Positions 1 through 6,482 are shown, numbered from the stretch's first letter. The stretch: 9,308 bases of DNA from Actinomycetota bacterium (GCA_018399435.1 JAGYOJ010000044.1:1-9308); one strand, 5' to 3'. Program-made: numbers and translations. The notes: generated by a model from the letters alone, not told the origin.

Positions 1-846
1 ATTCTCGTGTAATTGTAAAAGTGTTCCAGGCCTGTCTAAAGTAGGTGGATGCATGCATGCTATTCTAAAACTAGCCAATTGCCAGTTTAGGTCGCCGCCA
101 TCACAATAAATTTCTATCCCTTTTGCGCCCATTATTGGCTTCATTCCAATAGTTACTGCTTTTGGTGGAAGACCGTAGCTATTTCCCCCAATTCCACAAA
201 TACTATTTATTACAAAAGTATCTGAATTTAGCTCAATTACCCTGGTCCTGGAATTTAGAAATTTTTCAATGCTCATCCTTCTATAATAAGTGTCAAATGG
301 CTCATTAAAAGCTATGTGTCCATGGTATCCCAATCCGCCATAGCAAACATCAATGCCGCCAAGTTCCTCGATTTTTTCCTGGTTATAATCCAGGTCATAA
401 GGGTTTGGCCATATAATCTGGTTTTCATTTAAATTTAGGCTGCCATCTATCAGGCTAAAAAGATTTTTTTTCATATAGCCCCTAAAACTCATGGGATGGC
501 TCTCATCTATCAGTCTGCCTTCCCAGTCAAGGTATTCATCCATAAAGAATATCCATAAATTATCAAGTTTGACCTTTTCATCATTTAAAATATAAGCAAG
601 AATAGGATATTGAGGGGTAGGGCCCACGGGCAGAATAATTTTAGTGTTTTTATTTTCTTTATTATTTGAAATTATGGCATCCGCAATTGACCTTGCCATC
701 TTCTTATATAATGAATTTTGGTCATCTACTATTTCTACCCCCACATTAGACCAGCCTCTTATTTCATTTACCGGCATTGTCATAATTTTCTCAAAATCTT
801 TATCGCTTACGGTTTGGTGCGTGACAGTTCCTTTAATCTTGCCCAT
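1..846 (-). CDS. NagB-like glucosamine-6-phosphate isomerase/deaminase, 3' end beyond window
   Basis: The open frame is 282 codons with no stop before the left edge, so the C-terminus is missing. ATG at 844-846 has AGGAGG about 7 nt upstream. The sugar-phosphate isomerase fold is shown by LPVGPTPQ (72-79, the phosphate loop), FMDEY (101-105, matching the MDEY of NagB), GGLGYHGHIAFNEP (170-183, the catalytic signature), a following SRTR and LPPKAVTIGMKPIM (226-239). NagB converts glucosamine-6-phosphate to fructose-6-phosphate plus ammonia in the cytoplasm. Oddity: the NagB signature reads D-G-H, with Asp141 as ring-opening/proton-transfer residue (E. coli numbering), but here the Asp is His175; the second His (177) and Glu182 are kept. 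The N-terminus is also about 30 residues longer than NagB. It may therefore act on a different amino-sugar phosphate or only isomerise. It is the last visible gene of the operon, 22 nt after the dehydrogenase. The family is sure; the exact reaction is not. Confidence 0.87.
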   Translation of the reverse strand, partial: MGKIKGTVTHQTVSDKDFEKIMTMPVNEIRGWSNVGVEIVDDQNSLYKKMARSIADAIISNNKENKNTKIILPVGPTPQYPILAYILNDEKVKLDNLWIFFMDEYLDWEGRLIDESHPMSFRGYMKKNLFSLIDGSLNLNENQIIWPNPYDLDYNQEKIEELGGIDVCYGGLGYHGHIAFNEPFDTYYRRMSIEKFLNSRTRVIELNSDTFVINSICGIGGNSYGLPPKAVTIGMKPIMGAKGIEIYCDGGDLNWQLASFRIACMHPPTLDRPGTLLQLHEN

Positions 847-868
847 TGATTTCCTCCTATCGCATATT

Positions 869-1885
869 CTAAAATTTAACTACAGAATTCTCCTTAGAAG
901 ACTCAACTGCTGCTAGTGCAAGCTTTAATGCTGATCTTCCGTCTTTAAAAGTTGCTTTTTTAATCTCTTTATTGTTTTCTGTACAATCAATAAAATACTT
1001 ACATTCAAGCAGATAGGCATCTGTTTTGTCTACATCCAGTTCATCAATTGCACCATCTTCCCTGTAAATAGTAAGTTTTGCGCCCTGGGCACGTTCTTCT
1101 ATATTTTTTCCTGCCCTAAACACCCATTCAATAGTGCCTTTTTCACATAATATCCTGAGTATCATTGTGAAAGGGAAAGCGCCTTTAAATGCCCATCCTC
1201 CCTCTGCAAGGGCTGAAACACCATTTTTAAATTCAAGGTTCGTAGCCACATGTACAAGGCCGCCTTTTTCCATTTCCTCAGGATTATAAACGCCCTGGGC
1301 TTTAACAAATTTTGGCTCGCCAAAAACCCATTGCAGATAGTCAAGGTCATGTATGTGAAGGTCTATAGCGGCACCGCCGCTATACTTTTCATTAAGGCCC
1401 CAATTATTTTGGTGCCAATCTGGAATAACTGCTAGCCTTTCACAAAATCCATGTAATGGTTTTCCAAGCTGCCCGCTTTCAATTACTTCCTTTGCCTTTA
1501 TATATTCTGGCCAGAACCTTACAACATGGCCAACTATTGCTTTAACATTATTTTCTTCTACTACTTTAATCATCTTGTCTGCATCATCTAATGATAGTGC
1601 CATTGGTTTTTCACAAAAAATATTCTTTTTTGCCCGTGCTGCCTTTTCTACTATTTCTGGATGCAAAAATGTTGGAACACATACATCTACATTATCTATT
1701 TCTTCTTTATCCAAACACTGGTCTAACTCAGCATAATATTTTGCATCATTAGCCGAAGCCAATTCCTTACCCTTTTTTTCAACCTTGTCTACTACAGCAA
1801 CCACATTTGCATTATCAATTTGTTTATATGAATCTGAATGTATTTTTCCAATAAATCCAGCGCCAACTATTGCAATATTAACCAC
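869..1885 (-). CDS. Gfo/Idh/MocA-family NAD(P)-dependent sugar dehydrogenase
   Basis: A 338-residue protein of normal length for the family. The N-terminal Rossmann fold has VGAGFIG (7-13) and a dinucleotide-binding strand ending VVD (31-33). The family EKP motif lies at 92-94 (FCEKPMAL), whose Lys is the usual active-site residue. The C-terminal alpha/beta domain has GGAAIDLHIHDLD (170-182), where the Asp and His of the DxxxHD pattern bind substrate and assist hydride transfer. Such enzymes oxidise or reduce a sugar, inositol or amino-sugar hydroxyl with NAD(P). The start is a GTG at 1883-1885, chosen because AAGGAGG lies just upstream and no ATG fits. It sits between the isomerase (23 nt) and the NagB-like gene (22 nt), so it is co-transcribed and probably performs the redox step of the same pathway. 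The substrate cannot be read from the sequence. Confidence 0.93.
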   Translation of the reverse strand: MVNIAIVGAGFIGKIHSDSYKQIDNANVVAVVDKVEKKGKELASANDAKYYAELDQCLDKEEIDNVDVCVPTFLHPEIVEKAARAKKNIFCEKPMALSLDDADKMIKVVEENNVKAIVGHVVRFWPEYIKAKEVIESGQLGKPLHGFCERLAVIPDWHQNNWGLNEKYSGGAAIDLHIHDLDYLQWVFGEPKFVKAQGVYNPEEMEKGGLVHVATNLEFKNGVSALAEGGWAFKGAFPFTMILRILCEKGTIEWVFRAGKNIEERAQGAKLTIYREDGAIDELDVDKTDAYLLECKYFIDCTENNKEIKKATFKDGRSALKLALAAVESSKENSVVKF

Positions 1886-1908
1886 TTTTAACCTCCTTCT
1901 GCAGATTT

Positions 1909-2712
1909 TTAAACATAATTATATTCTTTTAAGAAATCATATGATTTTTTAACAGCCTCATTTATCTCTTCCAGGCTATGCTCTTTTCCATCAAATTCGA
2001 TTTCCACGCTAATAGGCCCTGAATAGCCTTTTACAGAATCAAATATTTTTTCGAAATCAACTACCCCTTCGCCTAAAGCAGGAAAATTCCAGTCTTCCTT
2101 TTTTCCTGAACCATGATCTTTTAAATGAAGGTAGCCCATGTAGGGCAGTGCAGCCTCTATATCTTCTTCAGGCCTTACCCCTCCATAAAATATAACATTT
2201 GACGTATCATAGTTTAGCTTCACATTAGGATGGTCTATTTTTTTTATAACCTCTACTCCTTTTTGGGCAGTATTTAGCCAATTCCCATGCATCTCAAGAC
2301 ATATAGTAACATCTTTATCCTTTGCATAATCTGCTAGCTCAGCTATATCACTGTAAAACTTCTTCTCATCATCAGAATCTTTTACCTCTCCTGCATCTGT
2401 TGTTATATAGCTGACATTTGCCCGTGAAGTAAAATCTATAACTGCTTTATAATTTTTAACTGTATCTTCTTTCATCATCCTTGTGTGAGCTGCCACGCAT
2501 TGAAGGCTAAGCCCATATTTTTTGCATACTTCAAGGACTTTTTTCTCATCGCCTGGCTTCATGTCTTCAGGCTTTGGATGTATATGTTCAAAAAAACCTG
2601 GACAGGTTGCAAGTTCTACATATTTAAAGCCTGCCCCCGATATTCCTTCCAAAGCTTCTTTTTGCCCGTAATTTGGATATGTTGAAGTAACTACTCCTAC
2701 TGTGTTTTTCAT
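1909..2712 (-). CDS. Sugar phosphate isomerase/epimerase (xylose isomerase-like TIM barrel)
   Basis: A 267-residue cytoplasmic protein with the pattern of the AP-endonuclease-2/xylose-isomerase-like barrel family. Likely metal and substrate ligands sit at the ends of the barrel strands: Glu140 in CLEMHG, Asp169 in NYDTSN, His196 in YLHLKDH and Glu237 or Glu239 in SVEIEFDG. This Glu-Asp-His-Glu set binds a divalent metal that drives proton transfer between C1, C2 and C3 of ketoses or of keto-sugar intermediates. ATG at 2710-2712 follows AAAGGAGA at good spacing. Neighbours are the PIG-L deacetylase 26 nt upstream and the Gfo/Idh dehydrogenase 23 nt downstream. Isomerases of this family are often paired with Gfo/Idh dehydrogenases, acting on a 3-keto or inosose-like product. 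The family call is secure; epimerase, isomerase or dehydratase activity cannot be told apart here. Confidence 0.9.
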   Translation of the reverse strand: MKNTVGVVTSTYPNYGQKEALEGISGAGFKYVELATCPGFFEHIHPKPEDMKPGDEKKVLEVCKKYGLSLQCVAAHTRMMKEDTVKNYKAVIDFTSRANVSYITTDAGEVKDSDDEKKFYSDIAELADYAKDKDVTICLEMHGNWLNTAQKGVEVIKKIDHPNVKLNYDTSNVIFYGGVRPEEDIEAALPYMGYLHLKDHGSGKKEDWNFPALGEGVVDFEKIFDSVKGYSGPISVEIEFDGKEHSLEEINEAVKKSYDFLKEYNYV

Positions 2713-2738
2713 TATTGTCTCCTTTCATATATTAACTT

Positions 2739-3440
2739 TTATGGCAATACTCTTTTAGTTAACCCCTGGGGATACATTTTATGTTGCACGAAACCTTCTG
2801 CATATTTAACTGCTGCCTGAAATCCCCTGAATTCTGCTACTGTCTTTATAAAATCGGGCGCTTTGCAATTGTGCATTTCCTCTAGCCAGCCAAGCTGTGA
2901 CTGCATTTTTAGCATCATCTCTATTTTTGTATCCATGGTGTCTGTTATGTCCACATATTCCTGTGGCTCAAATTTAATTCCTGCTAAATTGTCCATGTAA
3001 TATAGATATGGAAGCTTAGTTGAAGCATCATACTCTGTTTCCCATAACTTAAGATTTGCAAGATAGCTTGCTTCAAATACCAGCTTGCTCGTATTTACAT
3101 GGTCAGAATGGTAATCATTTGGTGAATGGGTAATTATAAGGTCTGGGTCTGCCTGCCTTATTACATCAATAATTTTTTCCCTGGATTTAATATCTACCAC
3201 CACCTCTCCGTCTGATATCCCAGCCCACAAGGGCGTTGCACCAATGACTTTGGCTGACTCTTTTGCTTCCTTATCCCTAATTTCCGCAATTTCTTCTGAT
3301 GTATGTTCCATGCTTCCTTTATTGCCGTCACATACATGGCACATATATACTTCACTGCCTTCTTTAGCAAAACGTGCTAGTGTCCCAGCACATAGAATTT
3401 CAAGGTCATCTGGGTGAGCTCCTATTCCCAATACCTTCAT
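2739..3440 (-). CDS. PIG-L/LmbE family zinc-dependent N-deacetylase
   Basis: The PIG-L family removes an acyl group, usually acetate, from the nitrogen of GlcNAc-containing substrates with a zinc ion. Visible signatures are GIGAHPDD (6-12), where His9 and Asp12 are metal ligand and base positions, and DYHSDH (109-114), where His114 completes the zinc site. The C-terminal YAEGF (213-217) is typical of the sugar-catabolic branch. Length is 233 residues, normal for the family. The frame stays open to an ATG at 3464, but I start at ATG 3438-3440: GAGGAG (3450-3455) is 9 nt upstream and the protein then begins directly with the first strand (MKVLGIGAHPDD). The earlier ATGs overlap or precede that site. 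It is the first intact enzyme gene after the regulator and permease remnant, which fits removal of an acyl group at the start of amino-sugar breakdown. Confidence 0.92.
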   Translation of the reverse strand: MKVLGIGAHPDDLEILCAGTLARFAKEGSEVYMCHVCDGNKGSMEHTSEEIAEIRDKEAKESAKVIGATPLWAGISDGEVVVDIKSREKIIDVIRQADPDLIITHSPNDYHSDHVNTSKLVFEASYLANLKLWETEYDASTKLPYLYYMDNLAGIKFEPQEYVDITDTMDTKIEMMLKMQSQLGWLEEMHNCKAPDFIKTVAEFRGFQAAVKYAEGFVQHKMYPQGLTKRVLP

Positions 3441-3483
3441 TTTTATCATCTCCTCTATGTACACGTCATTTTAAAAATATTGC

Positions 3484-3504
3484 TAATTACTGTTGCTATA
3501 ACTA
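3484..3504 (-). promoter_or_regulatory. Possible second ROK operator ahead of the deacetylase
   Basis: On the minus strand the site reads TAGTTA, 9 bases including AACAG, then TAATTA. It resembles the element in front of the ROK gene (4984-5006), which has the same two ends and the same AACAGTA core with an 11-base spacer. It lies between the permease remnant and the deacetylase, where an intra-operon operator or an old enzyme-operon promoter could sit. The DNA is AT-rich, so chance is not excluded. Confidence 0.25.
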
Positions 3505-3506
3505 TA

Positions 3507-3725
3507 CTACACTAGAAGGATCTGTTGTGTATATGCTGATACCCCAACAATATTAATGACATTATAAATTACCCCTAAAAGAAGAACATCAAAAAAAGCG
3601 GCAACAATGCTTCCCCTGCCTCCTTCAAAAGTAATGCCGCCAATTATGGCTGCAGCTAATGCTTGAATTTCCAACCCCATACCGCTATCTAGAATATCTT
3701 TTTGTTTATTAATTAAAGTATCCAT
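3507..3725 (-). pseudogene. Remnant of a ribose-type ABC transporter permease (RbsC family)
   Basis: A 72-codon open frame whose middle, from GLEIQALAAAIIGG to NIVGVSAYTQQI, follows the C-terminal part of RbsC-type sugar permeases: the ELxAIAA, IGGTxxxGGRGS and LLGVxxNxxNxxGVSxxxQQ pattern. An intact permease has over 300 residues and about eight more membrane helices. Here everything before this block is missing, and after QQILLV a TAG replaces the final helix; neither other forward frame restores it. The ATG begins only 4 nt after the stop of the ROK gene, with a poor ribosome binding site. This looks like a scar left when a substrate-binding protein, ATPase and most of a permease were deleted between the regulator and the enzymes. 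A translated small membrane peptide is possible but less likely. Confidence 0.75.
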
Positions 3726-3729
3726 ATTC

Positions 3730-4980
3730 TTAATTCAATATTTCCTGTTCTATTTTATAAGGGAATTCTCCTACCAGTAATGCTTCAATTGCCATAAAAG
3801 ATGCTCCAAGCACCCCGGCATCCTCACCTAGTGAAGACAGTTTAATAATAGGAACCATATAAGGGATAGTTCTTTTTAACTGTTTTATGAGAGGCTTTAA
3901 GAATAGCTTTTTTACTCCGGGTAGATTAATAATGTCCCCTCCGATTACAACTATTTCTGGATTAAGTAAAAAAATTGAATTAGTTATGGAAACAGCTAAA
4001 AACTTTACCATTTGCCCTATAATCTCTTTAGCAACATAGTCGCTTTCAAATGCCGCTTCACAAACAATTTTTGAGGTTAATTTAGATATATCATTATCAA
4101 TTAAGTCTAAAATTTTAGTTTCTCTTTTATCTTCAATAGCCTTTAATGCTGACTTTTCTAAAGATTTAACAGAGGCAAATTTTTCCAAAAACCCCTTATT
4201 TTTTATTTTAAAGCCAAGATTTTTATCATTAATTATAGTTAAGCCTACTTCTCCTGCCGCACCGAAATTACCCCTTATTAGGTGATTGTCTATTATTATT
4301 CCTGAACCTATGCCATTGCCAATCTCAATAAAGAATATATCATTATATTTTTTGCCTTCACCGTAATTCTTTTCAGCTAAAGAAGCTAAATTAACATTAT
4401 TTTCTGTATAAACAGGTACATTAAATTTCCTGCTTAAAAGGTCTTTTAAATTAATCTTTTTCCAGCTTCCATATAAGGGCGCGCTAATTATTTTACCGCT
4501 AGCTGCATCAATTACTGCAGGCACCCCAATACAAATTCCCTTCAGCGTATTTTTATCTTTATAATCATCTAATATATTTTCAATATCTTTAACCAGTTTA
4601 TCTACAATATCCTTGCTGTCATCTATTTGTGATCCCCAGTATCTTTTTAATATCTTATTATTTAAATTGCTTGCTACGGCCCTAATTTTTTTCCTGGCCA
4701 AATCAATTCCAATTACTAAACCTTTCTTTTCATTAACTTTTACCAGGGTAGGCCTTTTACCGGTTTTTGTCTTAGCTTTATCAGTTTCTATGACATAACC
4801 ATCTTCTATAAGTTTTTCTATAACCCGGGATACTGCAGGAGCGCTTATATCTAATTCCCTTGAAATTTCTGCCCTAGACATTGGGCCCCTTTTTCTAAGA
4901 TAGTTAAAAATTATTGACAGGTTTATTTTATTTTGTAATTTGGAACTCGCAGTTTTAGAAAAATTAAGTGTTTTATACAT
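3730..4980 (-). CDS. ROK-family (XylR/NagC-type) sugar-responsive transcriptional repressor
   Basis: A 416-residue protein. A winged helix at about 18-80 has the recognition region ELDISAPAVSRVIEKLIEDGYV and a wing KTGKRPTLV. It is followed by a two-lobed ROK sugar-binding domain with LVIGIDLARKKIRAV (88-102), GICIGVPAVID (148-158), ENNVNLASL (193-201), IGNGIGSGIII (220-230) and GNFGAAGEVG (238-246). It should repress the downstream genes until it binds its sugar. Key kinase features are gone: the usual catalytic Asp of the END motif is Asn195, the ExGH histidine is Leu247, and the CxCGxxGCxE zinc motif is absent (no Cys between 248 and 270). It is thus a sensor and not a sugar kinase. ATG at 4978-4980 has only a weak ribosome binding site. 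It is the first gene of the operon, with a promoter and operator-like repeat just upstream. Confidence 0.93.
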   Translation of the reverse strand: MYKTLNFSKTASSKLQNKINLSIIFNYLRKRGPMSRAEISRELDISAPAVSRVIEKLIEDGYVIETDKAKTKTGKRPTLVKVNEKKGLVIGIDLARKKIRAVASNLNNKILKRYWGSQIDDSKDIVDKLVKDIENILDDYKDKNTLKGICIGVPAVIDAASGKIISAPLYGSWKKINLKDLLSRKFNVPVYTENNVNLASLAEKNYGEGKKYNDIFFIEIGNGIGSGIIIDNHLIRGNFGAAGEVGLTIINDKNLGFKIKNKGFLEKFASVKSLEKSALKAIEDKRETKILDLIDNDISKLTSKIVCEAAFESDYVAKEIIGQMVKFLAVSITNSIFLLNPEIVVIGGDIINLPGVKKLFLKPLIKQLKRTIPYMVPIIKLSSLGEDAGVLGASFMAIEALLVGEFPYKIEQEILN

Positions 4981-4983
4981 AAT

Positions 4984-5006
4984 TAATTACTTACTGTTAT
5001 TAACTA
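4984..5006 (-). promoter_or_regulatory. Possible ROK autoregulatory operator
   Basis: On the minus strand this is an imperfect inverted repeat, TAGTTA, 11 bases, TAATTA, placed at the expected transcription start and just upstream of the ROK start codon. XylR-type ROK repressors bind TTAGTTT-like half sites in this arrangement, so autoregulation is plausible. The call rests on position and half-site resemblance only. Confidence 0.35.
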
Positions 5007-5035
5007 AATATAATGTACCATAAAAATGCCTGCAA
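5007..5035 (-). promoter_or_regulatory. Putative sigma-A promoter of the ROK operon
   Basis: On the minus strand TTGCAG (5030-5035) is separated by exactly 17 bases from TATATT (5007-5012). The -10 box matches consensus at five of six positions; the -35 box is weak. Transcription would start near 5000, about 20 nt before the ROK ATG and inside the operator-like repeat, giving a simple repression layout. Confidence 0.45.
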
Positions 5036-5071
5036 TGTAAATAGAAAAGAAACCAGTTAAAAAATTATTAC

Positions 5072-5635
5072 CTATCTTTTCCCCTTTTTAAAAACATATT
5101 TAAAAAAAGATACGATATAGCCTGATTTCCATACTATTAGCTTACAATTTTTTAAGGCAATATTTTTTCCGATTGCTTTGCCCCCTACTGTAAGGGAGGC
5201 AATAAAGCCAGTAATAATCACACTTAATATAGTTTTTTCAAGATTTAGGTTATTAGACATTAATTTAATAACTATGCTTGCGCCTATAGCGCCGCTTACA
5301 ATTCCAGTAATGTCACCAATAACATCATTACAAAAACTTGCAACCCTGTCTGCATTCTTTATTAAGCTAACGCCTTCCCTGGCCCCCTTTATCTTTTTTG
5401 CAGCCATAGCATTTAAAGGCACGACCGGGCAAGCAGTAACGGCTACACCTATTAAATCAAAAAGGACCCCAATAAACACTATAATTATTAAAATAATTAA
5501 TGCAGGTGTTATATTAACATTTATGATTAATGTTTCCGAAATAAGACTTAATGCTATTGCTAGCACAAAAGTCCATGAAGTAATAACTATAATCCAGTTC
5601 CTTATATTATTACTGGATTTTTTTTCTTTTGCCAA
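5072..5635 (-). CDS. oapA: OLE-associated membrane protein A (OapA), DUF21/CorB-like
   Basis: A four-helix integral membrane protein of about 187 residues. From the TTG at 5635, helices lie near 14-33, 42-68, 103-126 and 135-158. The conserved cytoplasmic stretch FDLIGVAVTA..PLNAMAAKKIKGAREGVSLIKNADRVASFCNDVIGDITGIVSG is the hallmark of the OapA group, often mislabelled as Mg2+/Co2+ transporter CorB. Unlike CorB/CorC it has no CBS or CorC domain. OapA anchors OLE RNA to the membrane, and the complex is linked to tolerance of cold, alcohols, Mg2+ and carbon-source stress. The gene follows a large structured RNA on the same strand, as in known OLE loci. No ATG occurs before the middle of the protein. 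I choose TTG 5633-5635 because GGGGG (5644-5648) lies 8 nt upstream. The frame also opens at TTG 5705-5707 (211 residues), but that start sits inside an RNA stem. Confidence 0.85.
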   Translation of the reverse strand: MAKEKKSSNNIRNWIIVITSWTFVLAIALSLISETLIINVNITPALIILIIIVFIGVLFDLIGVAVTACPVVPLNAMAAKKIKGAREGVSLIKNADRVASFCNDVIGDITGIVSGAIGASIVIKLMSNNLNLEKTILSVIITGFIASLTVGGKAIGKNIALKNCKLIVWKSGYIVSFFKYVFKKGKR

Positions 5636-5689
5636 TCCTAATTCCCCCAAAAAAGATGGTAATACAACAGGTAGACTTTGCGGTTTAGG

Positions 5690-6201
5690 TCCAGTAGGAT
5701 TTCCCAAATGGATACTAATGCCTTAGCATTAGAGGTTTCCCTTTAAATCCATTTCCATAGCGTCACCGCATACGGGACTGGATTGCCACTAAAACCACAC
5801 TGTAATCCCTGCTATACCTCTACTTAAGAGCAGTCTAGGAGCTTTCCTCGACAGACTCACCTATCACTAGCCTCTTTTGCAAAAATAAGTTTCGGCATAA
5901 AGCCTTCCCCCTATCCCACGCAAGGCAGGCTACGCTACAAAGCTTTTGACTTTGTAGGGCACCTCTAGGTGCAACGGTTCCTTATATACACCTAAAGTTT
6001 CCGCGGAAGCTGGGTCTACGCCCACATGCCATTGTGGATCGCCCTTCTTCCTTAACCCCCAAGACCAACCCCCGACTGGGCGTCAGCAGCCAATCTCAGG
6101 GACTTCACCTATACGCCCTTGACGGATTTTTAGCCCCGTCTTCATGATAGATTTGCTGACTAGAATACTGCACCATCTTTTAATTTTCAAATCAACATTT
6201 T
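5690..6201 (-). ncRNA. ole: OLE RNA (ornate, large, extremophilic)
   Basis: This block of about 500 nt is clearly GC-richer than its surroundings, has no sustained coding frame, and is full of hairpins. Paired arms (plus-strand positions) include 6136-6140/6121-6125, 6113-6118/6078-6083, 6033-6037/6022-6026, 5968-5972/5959-5963, 5950-5957/5935-5942 (8 bp), 5853-5857/5832-5836, 5804-5808/5780-5784, and a closing two-part stem 5747-5754/5706-5713 (8 bp) around 5726-5732/5715-5721 (7 bp). It has its own promoter at 6208-6236 and is followed directly by an OapA-type membrane protein gene, the defining context of OLE RNA. OLE forms a membrane-bound ribonucleoprotein with OapA and further Oap proteins. 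The 5' end is set from the promoter; the 3' end is uncertain and could reach about 5640. It is somewhat shorter than the roughly 600 nt usual for the class. No U-tract follows the last stem, so RNA and oapA are probably one transcript. tmRNA, RNase P RNA and intron RNA do not fit. Confidence 0.85.
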
Positions 6202-6207
6202 ATAATA

Positions 6208-6236
6208 CTTATAACATAGCCTAAAATATTTCTCAA
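6208..6236 (-). promoter_or_regulatory. Sigma-A-like promoter of OLE RNA
   Basis: On the minus strand TTGAGA (6231-6236) and TATAAG (6208-6213) are separated by exactly 17 bases; the boxes match consensus at four or five positions each. Transcription would begin near 6201, some 60 nt before the first strong stem of the RNA (6121-6140). It lies in the 54-nt gap after the coiled-coil gene. Confidence 0.6.
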
Positions 6237-6254
6237 CTTTATTCTTTTTTAAAA

Positions 6255-6482
6255 CTATTCATTAAATGGGAGCTTAATACCCTTAATCCCCTTCTTTTTA
6301 AAATTTTCTATTTTTTCTTTTGCTTCTACTATTTTATCTTCTAACTCCGCTATTTGGCTTTCTATCTTTTCTTTTCCCTCTCCCTTAGCATCTTCTAGCT
6401 TTTTTTTTAATTTTAAAATATTTTCATCCCAGTTCTTTATATCCCCATTTAATCTTTTTATAATCAATTCTTTCTTATCCAT
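6255..6482 (-). CDS. Small coiled-coil protein of unknown function
   Basis: A 75-residue, highly charged protein. ATG at 6480-6482 follows AAAGGGG at about 7 nt. Residues from about 15 to 64 form one long lysine/glutamate-rich helix with hydrophobic residues at heptad-like spacing (ILKLKKKLEDA, IESQIAELEDKIVEAKEKIENFKKK), so a coiled coil or helical hairpin is expected; the region ends in a short tail GIKGIKLPFNE. There is no signal peptide, membrane segment or cysteine, so it is cytoplasmic. It is transcribed toward OLE RNA, whose promoter starts 19 nt after its stop codon. I do not recognise the family. It lacks features of the OLE partners OapB and OapC, as far as I can judge by eye. A clear promoter for it was not found. 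Confidence 0.7.
   Translation of the reverse strand: MDKKELIIKRLNGDIKNWDENILKLKKKLEDAKGEGKEKIESQIAELEDKIVEAKEKIENFKKKGIKGIKLPFNE

Noticed and set aside
52..60. Repeated GCATGC tract
   Set aside because: It lies in the coding sequence of the NagB-like gene and encodes an ordinary Ala-Cys-Met-His stretch.
644..916. Plus-strand frame of 90 codons
   Set aside because: Antisense to the NagB-like gene and to the dehydrogenase end, whose motifs are clear on the minus strand.
3441..3464. Upstream ATG extension of the deacetylase
   Set aside because: The ribosome binding site GAGGAG at 3450-3455 lies inside this extension and points to ATG 3438-3440.
5178..5726. Long plus-strand open frame of 182 codons opposite oapA
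   Set aside because: It mirrors the membrane protein on the opposite strand, has no ribosome binding site, and runs into the structured RNA; its hydrophobic look comes from the antisense of hydrophobic codons.
5690..6201. tmRNA, RNase P RNA, intron or transposon-associated RNA
   Set aside because: No tRNA-like ends or tag frame, no RNase P core order that I can trace, no intron or transposase protein nearby; the OapA neighbour favours OLE.
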